DNA of 35,272 nt, taken from assembly GCA_945787505.1 (NCBI GenBank), contig CALZHC010000015.1:1-35272 (forward strand), read 5' to 3'. This DNA comes from an uncultured Alistipes sp. Its GTDB lineage: Bacteria; Bacteroidota; Bacteroidia; Bacteroidales; UBA932. The translations under genes and the position numbers were made by a program. Of the stretch, positions 8,060 to 16,863 are shown one piece after another. The notes beneath the pieces are model-generated. The model had not been told where the DNA came from. It saw only the letters and a program-made list of their open reading frames with translations, and ran no database searches. Position 1 is the first letter of the stretch. Each line of letters opens with the position of its first letter.

Positions 8060-9247
8060 TTATTTCATTAATTTCTTGATTGCATTTGCAAGACGTCTGA
8101 CACCTTCCTTGATGTTTTCATCAGATGCATAAGAGAAGTTTAGACGGAGGGTATTCTGTCCCTTGCCATCGCAATAGAATACTTCACCGATTACGAATGC
8201 TACATTTTCCTGGATAGCAACGTTGAAGAGTTCTCTTGCATCCATATATTCAGGAAGAGTAACCAAGAGGAAAAGACCACCGTCAGGACGAGTCCATCTT
8301 ACTCCTTCAGGCATCATTTCTGTGAGACATTTATCCATAAGATCTCTCTTGTCCCTATAGAGGTTGATGGTCTTCTGAAGGTTGGTTTCGTAGTAGCCTT
8401 TTTCCATGTATCTTGCTGCAACTTCCTGATTGAATACAGGAGTACAAAGGTCAGCAGACTGTTTTGCCACTTCGAGTTTTTCGATGATTTCCTTGCTTGC
8501 AAGAACCCATCCGATACGGAAACCGGGGCAGAAAGTCTTTGAGAATGTACCTGCGAGCATTACCCTTTCAGGGCAGAGAGAGTACATTGTAGGCTGAGCT
8601 TCACCTTCGAAACGGATTTCCTTGTAAGGGCTGTCTTCGAGGACAAGGATGTCATATTTTTCTGCTACTGCAAGAATTTCCTTTCTTCTTTCAGCTGTCA
8701 TTGTAACACCTGTAGGGTTCTGGAAGTCAGGAATAGCATAGATAAATTTGGGTTTCTTGCCAATAGCACAGAGAGCGCTTACCACAGCTTCAGCCTCTTC
8801 ATCGTTCTTGATACCGATGGGCTGTGCCTGATAAGAGTAGAATGCCTGAAGAGCTCCAAGATATGAAGGAAGACCGCAGAGCACTGTGTCACCGGGGTTC
8901 AGGAACACTCTTGAAATCAAGTCAAGAGCCTGCTGTGAAGCTGTGGTGATGATGATATTTTCATAAGTACAGTCAATACCTTCTTCCTGGTATTTCTTTG
9001 CAATCTGTTTTCTCAAAGCAATGCTACCGGTGGTAGGACCATACTGGAGGAGCTTTTCAGGCATCTCTTCCATGAGTTCGGTCATGATAGCTTTGAGGTC
9101 TTCAACAGGGAATGTCAAAGCATTGGGGAAACCGCCGGCGAATGATATGATTTCGGGTTTATTTGCCACATTAAGAAGGTCGCGAATAGCGCTTCTTCTC
9201 ATATTTTTGGCATTGTTAGAGAGAAAATGTGTTAGATCTATAGCCAT
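8060..9247 (-). CDS. PLP-dependent class I aminotransferase (LysN/2-aminoadipate type)
   Basis: The 395-aa protein has the class I fold pattern: an N-terminal IISFAGGFPNALTFP segment typical of the LysN/ARO8-like subgroup, LQYGPTTGSIALRKQIA, PDFQNPTGVTMT at about 173-184, and LEDSPYKEIRF near 203-213 with the Asp that contacts the pyridine nitrogen. The PLP-binding Lys237 lies in GTFSKTFCPGFRIGW, and a C-terminal RLNFSYA carries the substrate-carboxylate Arg. The subgroup acts on 2-aminoadipate, branched-chain or aromatic amino acids; the substrate is not decidable here. There is no N-terminal DNA-binding domain, so it is not a MocR regulator. Confidence 0.88.
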   Translation of the reverse strand: MAIDLTHFLSNNAKNMRRSAIRDLLNVANKPEIISFAGGFPNALTFPVEDLKAIMTELMEEMPEKLLQYGPTTGSIALRKQIAKKYQEEGIDCTYENIIITTASQQALDLISRVFLNPGDTVLCGLPSYLGALQAFYSYQAQPIGIKNDEEAEAVVSALCAIGKKPKFIYAIPDFQNPTGVTMTAERRKEILAVAEKYDILVLEDSPYKEIRFEGEAQPTMYSLCPERVMLAGTFSKTFCPGFRIGWVLASKEIIEKLEVAKQSADLCTPVFNQEVAARYMEKGYYETNLQKTINLYRDKRDLMDKCLTEMMPEGVRWTRPDGGLFLLVTLPEYMDARELFNVAIQENVAFVIGEVFYCDGKGQNTLRLNFSYASDENIKEGVRRLANAIKKLMK

Positions 9248-9286
9248 TTTATTTTGTATTAAAAAGTTCTACAATATAATTACCTA

Positions 9287-9317
9287 CAAAAGTAACAATT
9301 CGTAATGACAAAACAAA
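9287..9317 (-). promoter_or_regulatory. Promoter for the aminotransferase-DUF1963 operon
   Basis: On the minus strand TTTG (9317-9314), 19 bases, then TACTTTTG (9294-9287) match the Bacteroidota consensus, 40 bases before the start codon. The divergent polA gene begins 39 bases to the right. Confidence 0.7.
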
Positions 9318-9355
9318 TATTTTGCTATCTTTACGAACACGAAAAGTAAATTACT

Positions 9356-12058
9356 ATGCACACCATGCAGAACAAACTCTTTCTGATAGACGGTCACGCA
9401 CTGATGTTCAGGATGTACTATGCTTTCCTGCGCCGTCCCATCACCAATTCCAAAGGTGATGATTCGTCTGTCATATACGGTTTTATGAAATATCTCCTCG
9501 AACTGACCTCGAAATATACCCCTTCACATTTAGCAGTCGTATTCGACCCCTCAGGGAAGACCTTCAGACACGAGATGTACTCCGGATACAAGGCCAACAG
9601 GTCAGCCACCCCTGAAGTAATCAAGGACTCGCTTGCCCCCCTTGTCACACTGCTGCGCGGTATAGGTGTCACAGTAATAATAAAGGAGGGATTCGAAGCG
9701 GATGATGTCATTGGCTCTATCGCCAAACAGTTTGCATCAGAGGAGCTGCCAGTGTACATGATTACCCCGGACAAGGATCTTGGCCAGATAATCGCACCCA
9801 ACATCTTCCAGCTCAAGCCTGGCAAGAGCGGAGCAGAAAACGAGTTGTTGGATACCGCCGGAATATGTAAAAAATACGGAATTCAATCCCCATCCTCCAT
9901 AATAGACATCCTTGCCATCTGGGGAGACTCATCCGATAATATACCGGGAGTCAAGGGCATAGGCGAGGTCGGGGCCGGGAAACTGGTAGGAAAGTACCAC
10001 ACTGTAGAAAATATCCTTGAACACCTGGACGAACTGCCTGCCAAACAGGCTGCAAATATCAGGGAGCATAAAGAAGATATGATTCTCTCAAAAAAGCTTG
10101 CCACCATCAGATGTGACATTCCCATAGATATTACTGCCGATTGTATGGCACTCTCGTTTAAGAATTCCAAAGAGGCTTCTGAGATTCTTGAGTACTACGA
10201 GTGCCGTTCACTGATGAAGATGCTCCCATCCCCCAGCCTATTCGAGGCTTCTGCTGCTGAGAGCTCACCCATTGGTACACCTACAACCCAAGATTATATT
10301 TTGACAGAGAAGTCAATAGGAGAAGTTCTGAAAAATGACACCCATGGAAGTGAGATTGCCCTCTCCTACGATGAGAACAGCCGTTTTCTTACAATCTGTC
10401 GGGCTGTAAGTCACTCAGAAATTATATGGACATATTCAACTCCAGAAAAAATAAAAGAGGGAGGATATGACAAGGTCCTCTCGTCAGAAAAGACCACTAT
10501 CATAGGCTCAGGCCTCAAGGAGATCTTCAAATTATTTTTCAGATATGGAATCAATATAAGCGGAAAACTGCTTGATATAGAACTTCTGCACTACCTGATA
10601 TCACCGGAAACCTCCCACAAGAGCGAAGTTCTCGTCAGGGAATTTCTGAAAATAGAGCCGCAGAAGTACTTCTTGAGTGATAAAGAGGAGCAGCAGGAGC
10701 CTGACCTATTTCAAGCGGTACTGCCACTTGCCCACGAGCGTCCCAGCGATTCGATAAGGGTTCTTACATGCCTGAGTATACCAGTTTCCAAGGCTATCAG
10801 AGAGTTCTACTCACGCGAGAGTAGTCTGGAAGACCTCTATATGAATATAGAGATGCCCCTGATAAAGATTCTTGGCAAAATGGAGATGAATGGTGTCTCT
10901 CTAGATACTGCCATGCTCTACCAATATGGCCAGACGCTAAAGAGAGAGCTCGCCCGCATAGAGAACAAGGTTAGAGAATGTGTAGATGAACCTCTACTCA
11001 ACCTCTCATCACCGATGCAGTTGGGGAATCTGCTGTTTGACAAGATGAAACTCGACCCAAAGGCAAAGAGGAACAAGCGCGGCCACTACTCCACAGACGA
11101 AGAGACCCTTACAGCAATCTCTGACCGTCATCCTATAATAAATGACATTCTTGAATTCAGAGAGGTCAAAAAACTGATTTCTACCTATATAGAGCCACTC
11201 CCCCTGATGATTGACCCGATCGACAAAAAGATACACACTACATTCAATCAGGCCCTCACTGCCACAGGAAGACTCAGTTCGGTTCACCCCAATCTGCAGA
11301 ACATACCTATAAGGAGCCAGATGGGAAAAGAGATAAGAAGGGCCTTTGTCCCTTCAGGAAAGGAGAATACAATTATTTCAGCTGACTACTCACAGATAGA
11401 GCTGAGAATCGTGGCACATCTGAGTAAAGACCCCGACATGATAGAGGCATTCCTGCACGGAGCAGACATCCATACTGCCACTGCTGCGAAAATTTACAAA
11501 GAAGACCCCACCGATGTTACATCCGAGCAGCGCAGAAAGGCCAAAAGCGCGAACTTCGGCATCATCTACGGAATCTCAGCCTTCGGTCTTGCCCAAAGGC
11601 TGAAGATTCCCCGTTCGGAAGCCAAAGACCTGATCACAGGATATTTCGAAACATATCCATCAATAGAGAAATTTATTGAGGAACAAAAAGAGAAAGCGAG
11701 GGAATCTGGATACGTTGAGACAATGTTCGGAAGAAAGCGCTACCTCAAGGATATAAAATCAGCTAATGCCACAGTAAGGGCTTTTGCAGAGAGAAACGCT
11801 ATCAATGCCCCCATTCAGGGAACAGCAGCTGATATAATAAAAATTGCTATGATAAATGTCGACAGAGCTCTCGAGAAGGCCGGACTCCAAACGAAAATGA
11901 TACTTCAGGTACACGATGAGTTGGTCTTTGATGTTCCTCTGGCAGAACTTGAACAGGCCCGCGAAATAATCAAGTATGAAATGGAGAATGTCGTCAGTCT
12001 CTCTGTCCCCCTTGTCGTAGAGTGTAATAATGCAGACAACTGGCTTGAGGCACATTAA
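9356..12058 (+). CDS. polA: DNA polymerase I with a degenerate proofreading domain
   Basis: PolA removes RNA primers and fills gaps in replication and repair. The product is 900 aa. The N-terminal 5'-nuclease domain (about 1-290) has the EADDVIG and GDSSDNIPGVKGIG motifs. The polymerase domain (about 490-900) has motif A with Asp677 in SADYSQIELR, the O-helix RRKAKSANFGIIYG, and motif C His853-Asp854-Glu855 in VHDELVFD. The middle domain aligns in outline with the 3'-5' exonuclease but lacks its acidic residues. Where DTE is expected there is LSYDEN. The LKYD motif reads LKEI. The third motif's Asp is not found. Proofreading is therefore probably absent. An ATG at 9365 is an equally good start by homology. 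The downstream sigma factor follows immediately. Confidence 0.95.
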   Translation: MHTMQNKLFLIDGHALMFRMYYAFLRRPITNSKGDDSSVIYGFMKYLLELTSKYTPSHLAVVFDPSGKTFRHEMYSGYKANRSATPEVIKDSLAPLVTLLRGIGVTVIIKEGFEADDVIGSIAKQFASEELPVYMITPDKDLGQIIAPNIFQLKPGKSGAENELLDTAGICKKYGIQSPSSIIDILAIWGDSSDNIPGVKGIGEVGAGKLVGKYHTVENILEHLDELPAKQAANIREHKEDMILSKKLATIRCDIPIDITADCMALSFKNSKEASEILEYYECRSLMKMLPSPSLFEASAAESSPIGTPTTQDYILTEKSIGEVLKNDTHGSEIALSYDENSRFLTICRAVSHSEIIWTYSTPEKIKEGGYDKVLSSEKTTIIGSGLKEIFKLFFRYGINISGKLLDIELLHYLISPETSHKSEVLVREFLKIEPQKYFLSDKEEQQEPDLFQAVLPLAHERPSDSIRVLTCLSIPVSKAIREFYSRESSLEDLYMNIEMPLIKILGKMEMNGVSLDTAMLYQYGQTLKRELARIENKVRECVDEPLLNLSSPMQLGNLLFDKMKLDPKAKRNKRGHYSTDEETLTAISDRHPIINDILEFREVKKLISTYIEPLPLMIDPIDKKIHTTFNQALTATGRLSSVHPNLQNIPIRSQMGKEIRRAFVPSGKENTIISADYSQIELRIVAHLSKDPDMIEAFLHGADIHTATAAKIYKEDPTDVTSEQRRKAKSANFGIIYGISAFGLAQRLKIPRSEAKDLITGYFETYPSIEKFIEEQKEKARESGYVETMFGRKRYLKDIKSANATVRAFAERNAINAPIQGTAADIIKIAMINVDRALEKAGLQTKMILQVHDELVFDVPLAELEQAREIIKYEMENVVSLSVPLVVECNNADNWLEAH

Positions 12059-12061
12059 TTG

Positions 12062-12634
12062 ATGAAACCAATGAACAAGGAAAGAAGTACAGAAGAACAG
12101 AGACTCTCCTTTGAAGCTGCACGTGGGGATGTAGGGGCATTTTCACTACTTATCTCTCGTTACACCAATTCATTGAGACACTTCGTGTCAGGATACTGTT
12201 CCAACAGTTGCGATATAGAGGATATCTGCCAGGAGACCCTCAGAAAGGCATTTATGGCAATATCTACATTCAATCCTGAAATGAAATTCAAGAACTGGCT
12301 CTTCGAGATCGCCAAAAACAGTGCTTTGGATAATGCCCGAAGGAAGAAAAATGCGCTCAAGACTGTTGATATAAACGACATGTCAGACGAATCTCTGGAG
12401 AGTAACGACACATCATATATATCCCCTGAGGAAAAAATGATAGAGATTCAGAAATATAACTCCTTTATCAACGCAATAGACGCCCTGCCGCCACTGTACA
12501 AGGAAGCGGCAAAACTCAGGCTGGTGTATCAGTTCAGTTACAAGGAGATTGCAAAGGAACTTGACCTGCCGCTCAACACCGTAAGGACCCGGATAAGAAG
12601 GGCTAGAAAACTCATAGAAACCAATATAGAATAG
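12062..12634 (+). CDS. RNA polymerase sigma-70 family (ECF-like) sigma factor
   Basis: The 190-aa protein has region 2 (about residues 14-95, with DIEDICQETLRKAF and NWLFEIAKNSALDNARRKK) and region 4 (about 135-188, with LPPLYKEAAKLRLVYQFSYKEIAKEL and a RTRIRRARK recognition helix). Regions 1 and 3 are absent, as in ECF sigma factors. The ATG at 12062 follows the polA stop by three bases, pointing to translational coupling; an in-frame TTG at 12059 and an ATG at 12071 are alternatives. No anti-sigma gene is adjacent; rsmG follows after 15 bases. Its regulon is unknown. Confidence 0.88.
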   Translation: MKPMNKERSTEEQRLSFEAARGDVGAFSLLISRYTNSLRHFVSGYCSNSCDIEDICQETLRKAFMAISTFNPEMKFKNWLFEIAKNSALDNARRKKNALKTVDINDMSDESLESNDTSYISPEEKMIEIQKYNSFINAIDALPPLYKEAAKLRLVYQFSYKEIAKELDLPLNTVRTRIRRARKLIETNIE

Positions 12635-12649
12635 ATTATCTTACAAGCT

Positions 12650-13303
12650 ATGCCGTTACACTATACTGAAGAACTGATATTCAAATATTTCCCGGAACTG
12701 GATGAGAAGACCCGCGAGGCTGTCAAAGCCCTCGGTCCGCTATACATTGAATGGAACTCCAGAATCAATGTCATCTCAAGAAAAGATATAGATTCCCTAT
12801 ACTTGCACCATGTGCTTCATTCTTTGGCAATATACAAATGGCTCCGGCAAAAGGATATAAGACCAACATCCATCATTGATGTGGGTACCGGAGGTGGATT
12901 CCCCGGTATTCCGCTGTCGATTCTCCTCCCGGAGACATCATTCACCCTTTGCGACTCCATTGCAAAGAAGATAAAGGTGGTAGGAGCAGTGGCCGAGGCC
13001 CTCGGACTCACCAATGTCTCCACAATATGGAGCCGTTCAGAAACAGTAAAGGAGCCTTCAGAGTACATAGTATCACGCGGGGTCAGCAGGCTTGATGAAT
13101 TTGCATCGATGGCAGGTCATCTTGCCACCAAAGGAATTATCTATCTTAAAGGAGGCGATCTGAAAGAGGAAATTGAAAAATGTGCTGCCACCCTTGAGAT
13201 TGCACCATCCTCCATAGAGACCTGCTCCATCTCTCAATGGTTTGAGGAGGATTTTTTCAGTGAGAAAGGTATTGTCTATATACCTGTTCTTCAGAAACGA
13301 TGA
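12650..13303 (+). CDS. rsmG: 16S rRNA (guanine-527-N7)-methyltransferase
   Basis: RsmG (GidB) methylates N7 of G527 in 16S rRNA using SAM, and its loss gives low-level streptomycin resistance in many bacteria. The 217-aa protein shows the family order: WNSRINVISRKD near 35-46, HHVLHSL at about 53-59, the SAM-binding DVGTGGGFPGIPL at 77-89, then CDSIAKKIKVV and a late SRGVSRL segment. It lies 15 bases after the sigma-factor gene. Confidence 0.94.
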   Translation: MPLHYTEELIFKYFPELDEKTREAVKALGPLYIEWNSRINVISRKDIDSLYLHHVLHSLAIYKWLRQKDIRPTSIIDVGTGGGFPGIPLSILLPETSFTLCDSIAKKIKVVGAVAEALGLTNVSTIWSRSETVKEPSEYIVSRGVSRLDEFASMAGHLATKGIIYLKGGDLKEEIEKCAATLEIAPSSIETCSISQWFEEDFFSEKGIVYIPVLQKR

Positions 13304-13320
13304 AGATAGAATGAAATATT

Positions 13321-13351
13321 TTTGTTTTTTTTTACAAAACGATTATCTTTG
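13321..13351 (+). promoter_or_regulatory. Promoter for rpmH
   Basis: TTTG at 13321-13324, 19 bases, then TATCTTTG at 13344-13351 match the consensus exactly. The leader before the rpmH ATG is about 30 bases and very A-rich, as in strongly expressed Bacteroidota genes. Confidence 0.8.
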
Positions 13352-13388
13352 CAGTCCTAAAAAATTGAAAATATAAAAAAACAAGTAT

Positions 13389-13541
13389 ATGAAACGCACA
13401 TTTCAGCCCTCACAGCGCAAACGTCGCAACAAACACGGCTTCCGTGAACGTATGTCTACACCTAACGGACGTCGCGTATTGGCAGCACGTCGTCGTCACG
13501 GACGTAAGAAACTGACTGTATCATCTGAAGCTCAGTACTAG
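13389..13541 (+). CDS. rpmH: 50S ribosomal protein L34
   Basis: This 50-codon gene encodes a highly basic protein beginning [19 protein letters not shown] and continuing with the family's [19 protein letters not shown] core, ending [10 protein letters not shown]34 is a small 23S rRNA-binding protein of the large subunit. The gene has its own promoter and terminator. rpmH often lies next to dnaA, but here it sits between rsmG and trmD. Confidence 0.97.
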   Translation: MKRTFQPSQRKRRNKHGFRERMSTPNGRRVLAARRRHGRKKLTVSSEAQY

Positions 13542-13568
13542 AATTCAGAGAGCCAGTCTCAGAAAGTA

Positions 13569-13599
13569 ACCGGTCAGAAACAACTGAGCGGTTTTTTTT
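13569..13599 (+). terminator. Rho-independent terminator after rpmH
   Basis: ACCGGTCAG (13569-13577) pairs with CTGAGCGGT (13584-13592) with one G-G mismatch around a 6-base loop, followed by seven T residues. Confidence 0.8.
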
Positions 13600-13630
13600 A
13601 TTTGAAATAAAGGATAACAATAACCAGGAT

Positions 13631-14308
13631 ATGAGAATCGATATTATCAGCGCAGTCCCGCAGCTATTGGAAAGTCCACTCAACCACTCCATTATAAAGA
13701 GAGCAAAAGAGAAAGGAGTGGTAGAGATTAACATTGTAAATCTGCACGATTACGGCAAAGGGAAATTCAGACACATTGACGACTACGGATTCGGTGGGGA
13801 CTCAGGAATGGTCATAATGCCCGAGCCACTCTACAATGCCATCACAGATCTGACCGAGCGTCGTAAGTACGACTATGTAATTTACACATCACCTGATGGA
13901 GAGATTTTGGATCAACCCATGGCGAACTCGCTCTCTTGCGCTGAAAATATCATTATCCTTTGCGGGCACTATAAAGGCATAGACCACAGAATTAGAGAAC
14001 ACCTCATCACTAAAGAAATCTCTATCGGCAACTATGTTCTCAGCGGAGGAGAACTTGCAGCCGCTGTAATAACAGATGCTATTGTAAGACTAATACCGGG
14101 TGCAATGAGCGACGAAACCTCAGCCCTGAGTGACTCTTTCCAGGATGACCTTCTGGCACCACCCATCTACACAAGGCCGGCAGATTTCAGAGGATGGAAA
14201 GTTCCAGAAGTTCTGCTGAGTGGTAATCCCAAACTCATCAAAGAGTGGCAGGAAGCACAAGCACTGGAGCGCACAAAGCGACTCAGACCCGATCTTCTAA
14301 AGAAATAA
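13631..14308 (+). CDS. trmD: tRNA (guanine-37-N1)-methyltransferase
   Basis: TrmD methylates G37 next to the anticodon and prevents +1 frameshifting. The 225-aa SPOUT protein has the N-terminal [10 protein letters not shown] strand, the [10 protein letters not shown] segment, and the trefoil-knot SAM site [18 protein letters not shown] in the middle of the protein. The C-terminal [24 protein letters not shown] segment is present with TRPADFRGW. TrmD is normally in an S16-RimM-TrmD-L19 operon; here it stands alone after rpmH. Confidence 0.96.
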   Translation: MRIDIISAVPQLLESPLNHSIIKRAKEKGVVEINIVNLHDYGKGKFRHIDDYGFGGDSGMVIMPEPLYNAITDLTERRKYDYVIYTSPDGEILDQPMANSLSCAENIIILCGHYKGIDHRIREHLITKEISIGNYVLSGGELAAAVITDAIVRLIPGAMSDETSALSDSFQDDLLAPPIYTRPADFRGWKVPEVLLSGNPKLIKEWQEAQALERTKRLRPDLLKK

Positions 14309-14354
14309 CCGTTCAGGAATCAGATGTTTCACTGCCAGGACAGTATTGTCGGGA

Positions 14355-15149
14355 TTATTTTACATCATTTAATCTGACCTTGTACATTTTGGGCCAATAT
14401 TTTCCTGTCAGGTATACTGCCCCGTCAACAGGGTTGTAAGCTATGCCGTTAAGAACGTCCTCTCCCTTTCCTCTGTACCTTTTTTCGAGAAGGTCTCTGC
14501 AATCTATACGCCCTTCGACTACGCCACTCTCCCCATCTATTATGATGATATAGTCGAGCCCATAGACATTTGCCCATATCTTGCCGTCAATATATTCAAG
14601 TTCGTTGAGATAGGGAACCGGTTTGCCGTCAAATGTCACTGTCACCCTTCTGCGTTCAACGAATGTCATTGGATCCCTATATACTAAAGAAGACGACCCA
14701 TCACTCATTATCAATGATTTGCCGTCTGTTGTAAGCCCCCAGCCCTCACCATAGTAAGAAAACGAAGAGAGCAGGTCGAATGTTTCGATATCGTAGACGA
14801 AACAGGTCTGTTCTCGCCAAGAAAGAAGATAGACCAGCCCGTCCATGGAGACAGAACCCTCAGCGAAAACAGCCGGACCGGGATCTACCCTCAGGAGAGT
14901 CGACCCTGTATTAAGATCAACCCTCCTCAAGGATGATTCTCCATACTGTCCGGAACTCTCATAAAGAATTCCGTTGTCAAAGAAGAGTCCCTGCGTATAT
15001 GCACTTGCGTCATGAGGATATGATCCGATCACCTCAACCTTATAATACTTCACATCCTTTTTCTTTCCGTCAGCAGCACGTGAGCCCGGAAAAGGGAGAA
15101 GGAGCATCAGGGAAAGTACTGCAAATGTTATGAATACGCGTCTGGACAT
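14355..15149 (-). CDS. Secreted glutaminyl-peptide cyclotransferase (plant-type QC)
   Basis: The enzyme cyclises N-terminal glutamine of exported proteins to pyroglutamate. An N-terminal signal peptide is visible: basic MSRR, a Leu-rich core, and a likely cleavage after SRA near residue 25. The mature part is a five-bladed beta-propeller of the bacterial/plant glutaminyl cyclase family, with AYTQGLFF, YGEGWGLTTDG, YLNELEYIDGKIWANV and the closing LNGIAYNPVDGAVYLTGKYWPKMYKV. At 264 aa it is full length. It starts three bases after the pyrG stop. In Bacteroidota many Sec-exported proteins start with Gln after signal-peptide cleavage, which gives the enzyme a broad role. Confidence 0.88.
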   Translation of the reverse strand: MSRRVFITFAVLSLMLLLPFPGSRAADGKKKDVKYYKVEVIGSYPHDASAYTQGLFFDNGILYESSGQYGESSLRRVDLNTGSTLLRVDPGPAVFAEGSVSMDGLVYLLSWREQTCFVYDIETFDLLSSFSYYGEGWGLTTDGKSLIMSDGSSSLVYRDPMTFVERRRVTVTFDGKPVPYLNELEYIDGKIWANVYGLDYIIIIDGESGVVEGRIDCRDLLEKRYRGKGEDVLNGIAYNPVDGAVYLTGKYWPKMYKVRLNDVK

Positions 15150-15152
15150 CTA

Positions 15153-16784
15153 TTATTCTTCTTTTTTGTTTTTATTCTCTTCTTGTCTCTTGATTGCAGC
15201 CTTCACGAATGCAGTGAAGATAGGCTGTGGATTCTCAGGAGTACTTTTATATTCAGGATGGAACTGCACACCGATAAAGAACGGATGATTCCTAACTTCT
15301 ACTATCTCTGCCAAAGATGTATCGGGATTACGTCCTGTAACACTCATTCCGGCAGCTTCCAAAGCAGCCACATAATCGTTATTGAGCTCGTATCTGTGTC
15401 TGTGTCTTTCACTGATTAGCTTCTTTCCGTAAATAGAGTAGGCAAGAGAGCCCTCACGGAGTTCACATGAATATGCTCCGAGCCTCATGGTTCCACCTTT
15501 TATGGTTGTGGTCTTCTGATCGGACATCAGGTCAATGATGGGAATCTTTGCATTTGCTTCAACCTCAGCAGAAACAGCTTCGGGAAGACCTGCCATGTGA
15601 CGGGCAAATTCTACAACAGCCATCTGCATACCAAGACAAATCCCGAAGAAAGGAATATTGTTTTCCCTTGCATACTTGATCGCAGAGATCTTTCCTTCCA
15701 GACCTCTTTCACCGAATCCTGGAGCTACCAGTACACCGCACATTCCACTGAGCTTTTCAGCTACATTGGCATCATTGATAAATTCACTGTGAATGGGATG
15801 AACTTTCACCTTGCAGTTGTTTGCAGCTCCTGCATGGATGAAGGATTCAAGAATCGATTTATAGGCATCCTGAAGTTCGACATACTTTCCGACAAGTGCT
15901 ATATCCACAATCTTTGAAGGATGGGTAAGCCTGTCCACGAACTTTTCCCACCTCTCCATATTCGGCTGGGGAAGATCGGACAATCCGAACTTTTCCAGAA
16001 CGATCTCATCCAGACGTTCCTGTCTCATCAGCAGAGGCACCTGATAAATGGTATCGGCATCTATTGACTGAATGACACATCCTGGCTTGACATTGCAGAA
16101 AAGGGCAAGTTTCTTCCTCACATCCAGAGACAATTCATGTTCTGTACGGCAGACCAGCACATCGGGCTGCACTCCATTCTGCTGAAGCTGTTTAACAGAG
16201 TGTTGAGTGGGCTTGGTCTTGATTTCCTTTGCAGCTGCAAGATAGGGAACAAGGGTAAGATGTATTACAAGGCAATCCTCTGAGGGAAGCTCCCACTGAA
16301 GCTGTCTGACAGCCTCAACGAAAGGAAGCGACTCCATATCGCCGACAGTACCACCTATTTCAGTAATCACAACATCGTAATTTCCCGATTTACCTAAAAG
16401 AAGCATCCTTCTTTTGATCTCATCCGTAATATGGGGAACTATCTGTACTGTTTTTCCAAGGTATGCCCCCTGGCGTTCCTTGTCGATAACCGTACGGTAG
16501 ATCTTACCTGTGGTTACATTGTTTGCCTTGCTGGTATAATGATCCAGAAACCTTTCATAATGTCCCAGATCAAGGTCTGTTTCCGCACCGTCCTCAGTTA
16601 CGAAACACTCACCGTGCTCGTAAGGATTAAGAGTACCCGGGTCAACATTGAGATATGGGTCAAATTTTTGAATTGTAACACGCAAATTACGTGCAGTCAA
16701 CAACTTGGCCAGAGAGGCCGATATAATACCTTTTCCAAGAGAAGATGTAACCCCTCCCGTAACAAAAACATATTTAACAGACAT
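15153..16784 (-). CDS. pyrG: CTP synthase
   Basis: CTP synthase converts UTP to CTP with glutamine and ATP. The 543-aa protein has the synthetase domain (residues 1-about 270) with the GGVTSSLGKGIISASLA P-loop region and ITEIGGTVGDMES. The class I glutamine amidotransferase domain follows, with nucleophile Cys383 in FFGICLGMQ and a late FHPEYKS with the catalytic His-Glu. GFGERGLEGKI precedes the nucleophile. The start codon lies 23-30 bases from a predicted promoter shared in part with the divergent thioesterase operon. Confidence 0.97.
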   Translation of the reverse strand: MSVKYVFVTGGVTSSLGKGIISASLAKLLTARNLRVTIQKFDPYLNVDPGTLNPYEHGECFVTEDGAETDLDLGHYERFLDHYTSKANNVTTGKIYRTVIDKERQGAYLGKTVQIVPHITDEIKRRMLLLGKSGNYDVVITEIGGTVGDMESLPFVEAVRQLQWELPSEDCLVIHLTLVPYLAAAKEIKTKPTQHSVKQLQQNGVQPDVLVCRTEHELSLDVRKKLALFCNVKPGCVIQSIDADTIYQVPLLMRQERLDEIVLEKFGLSDLPQPNMERWEKFVDRLTHPSKIVDIALVGKYVELQDAYKSILESFIHAGAANNCKVKVHPIHSEFINDANVAEKLSGMCGVLVAPGFGERGLEGKISAIKYARENNIPFFGICLGMQMAVVEFARHMAGLPEAVSAEVEANAKIPIIDLMSDQKTTTIKGGTMRLGAYSCELREGSLAYSIYGKKLISERHRHRYELNNDYVAALEAAGMSVTGRNPDTSLAEIVEVRNHPFFIGVQFHPEYKSTPENPQPIFTAFVKAAIKRQEENKNKKEE

Positions 16785-16813
16785 AGCTTCGATATTTCTA
16801 ATATACGGGGGTA

Positions 16814-16844
16814 CAAAATTAGCTAAAAAAACTATCTTTGCAAG
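16814..16844 (-). promoter_or_regulatory. Promoter for pyrG
   Basis: On the minus strand CTTG (16844-16841, one mismatch to TTTG), 19 bases, then TAATTTTG (16821-16814). The spacer of this promoter contains the -7 box of the opposite operon. Confidence 0.55.
16833..16840 (+). promoter_or_regulatory. -7 box for the thioesterase-steroid reductase operon
   Basis: TATCTTTG fits TAnnTTTG and lies 23 bases before the ATG at 16864. No clear TTTG is present about 20 bases upstream, so basal activity may be weak or need an activator. Confidence 0.5.
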
Positions 16845-16863
16845 TCATTCAAAATTATTTAAA

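Noticed and set aside
14309..14354. Terminator between convergent trmD and the glutaminyl cyclase gene
   Set aside because: Only a 4-base GACA/TGTC pair is visible, without a T-run directly after it; too weak to call.
16705..16863. Upstream extension of the thioesterase frame into pyrG
   Set aside because: The extra 53 codons are antisense to pyrG and cross the predicted -7 box; family sequence starts near the ATG at 16864.
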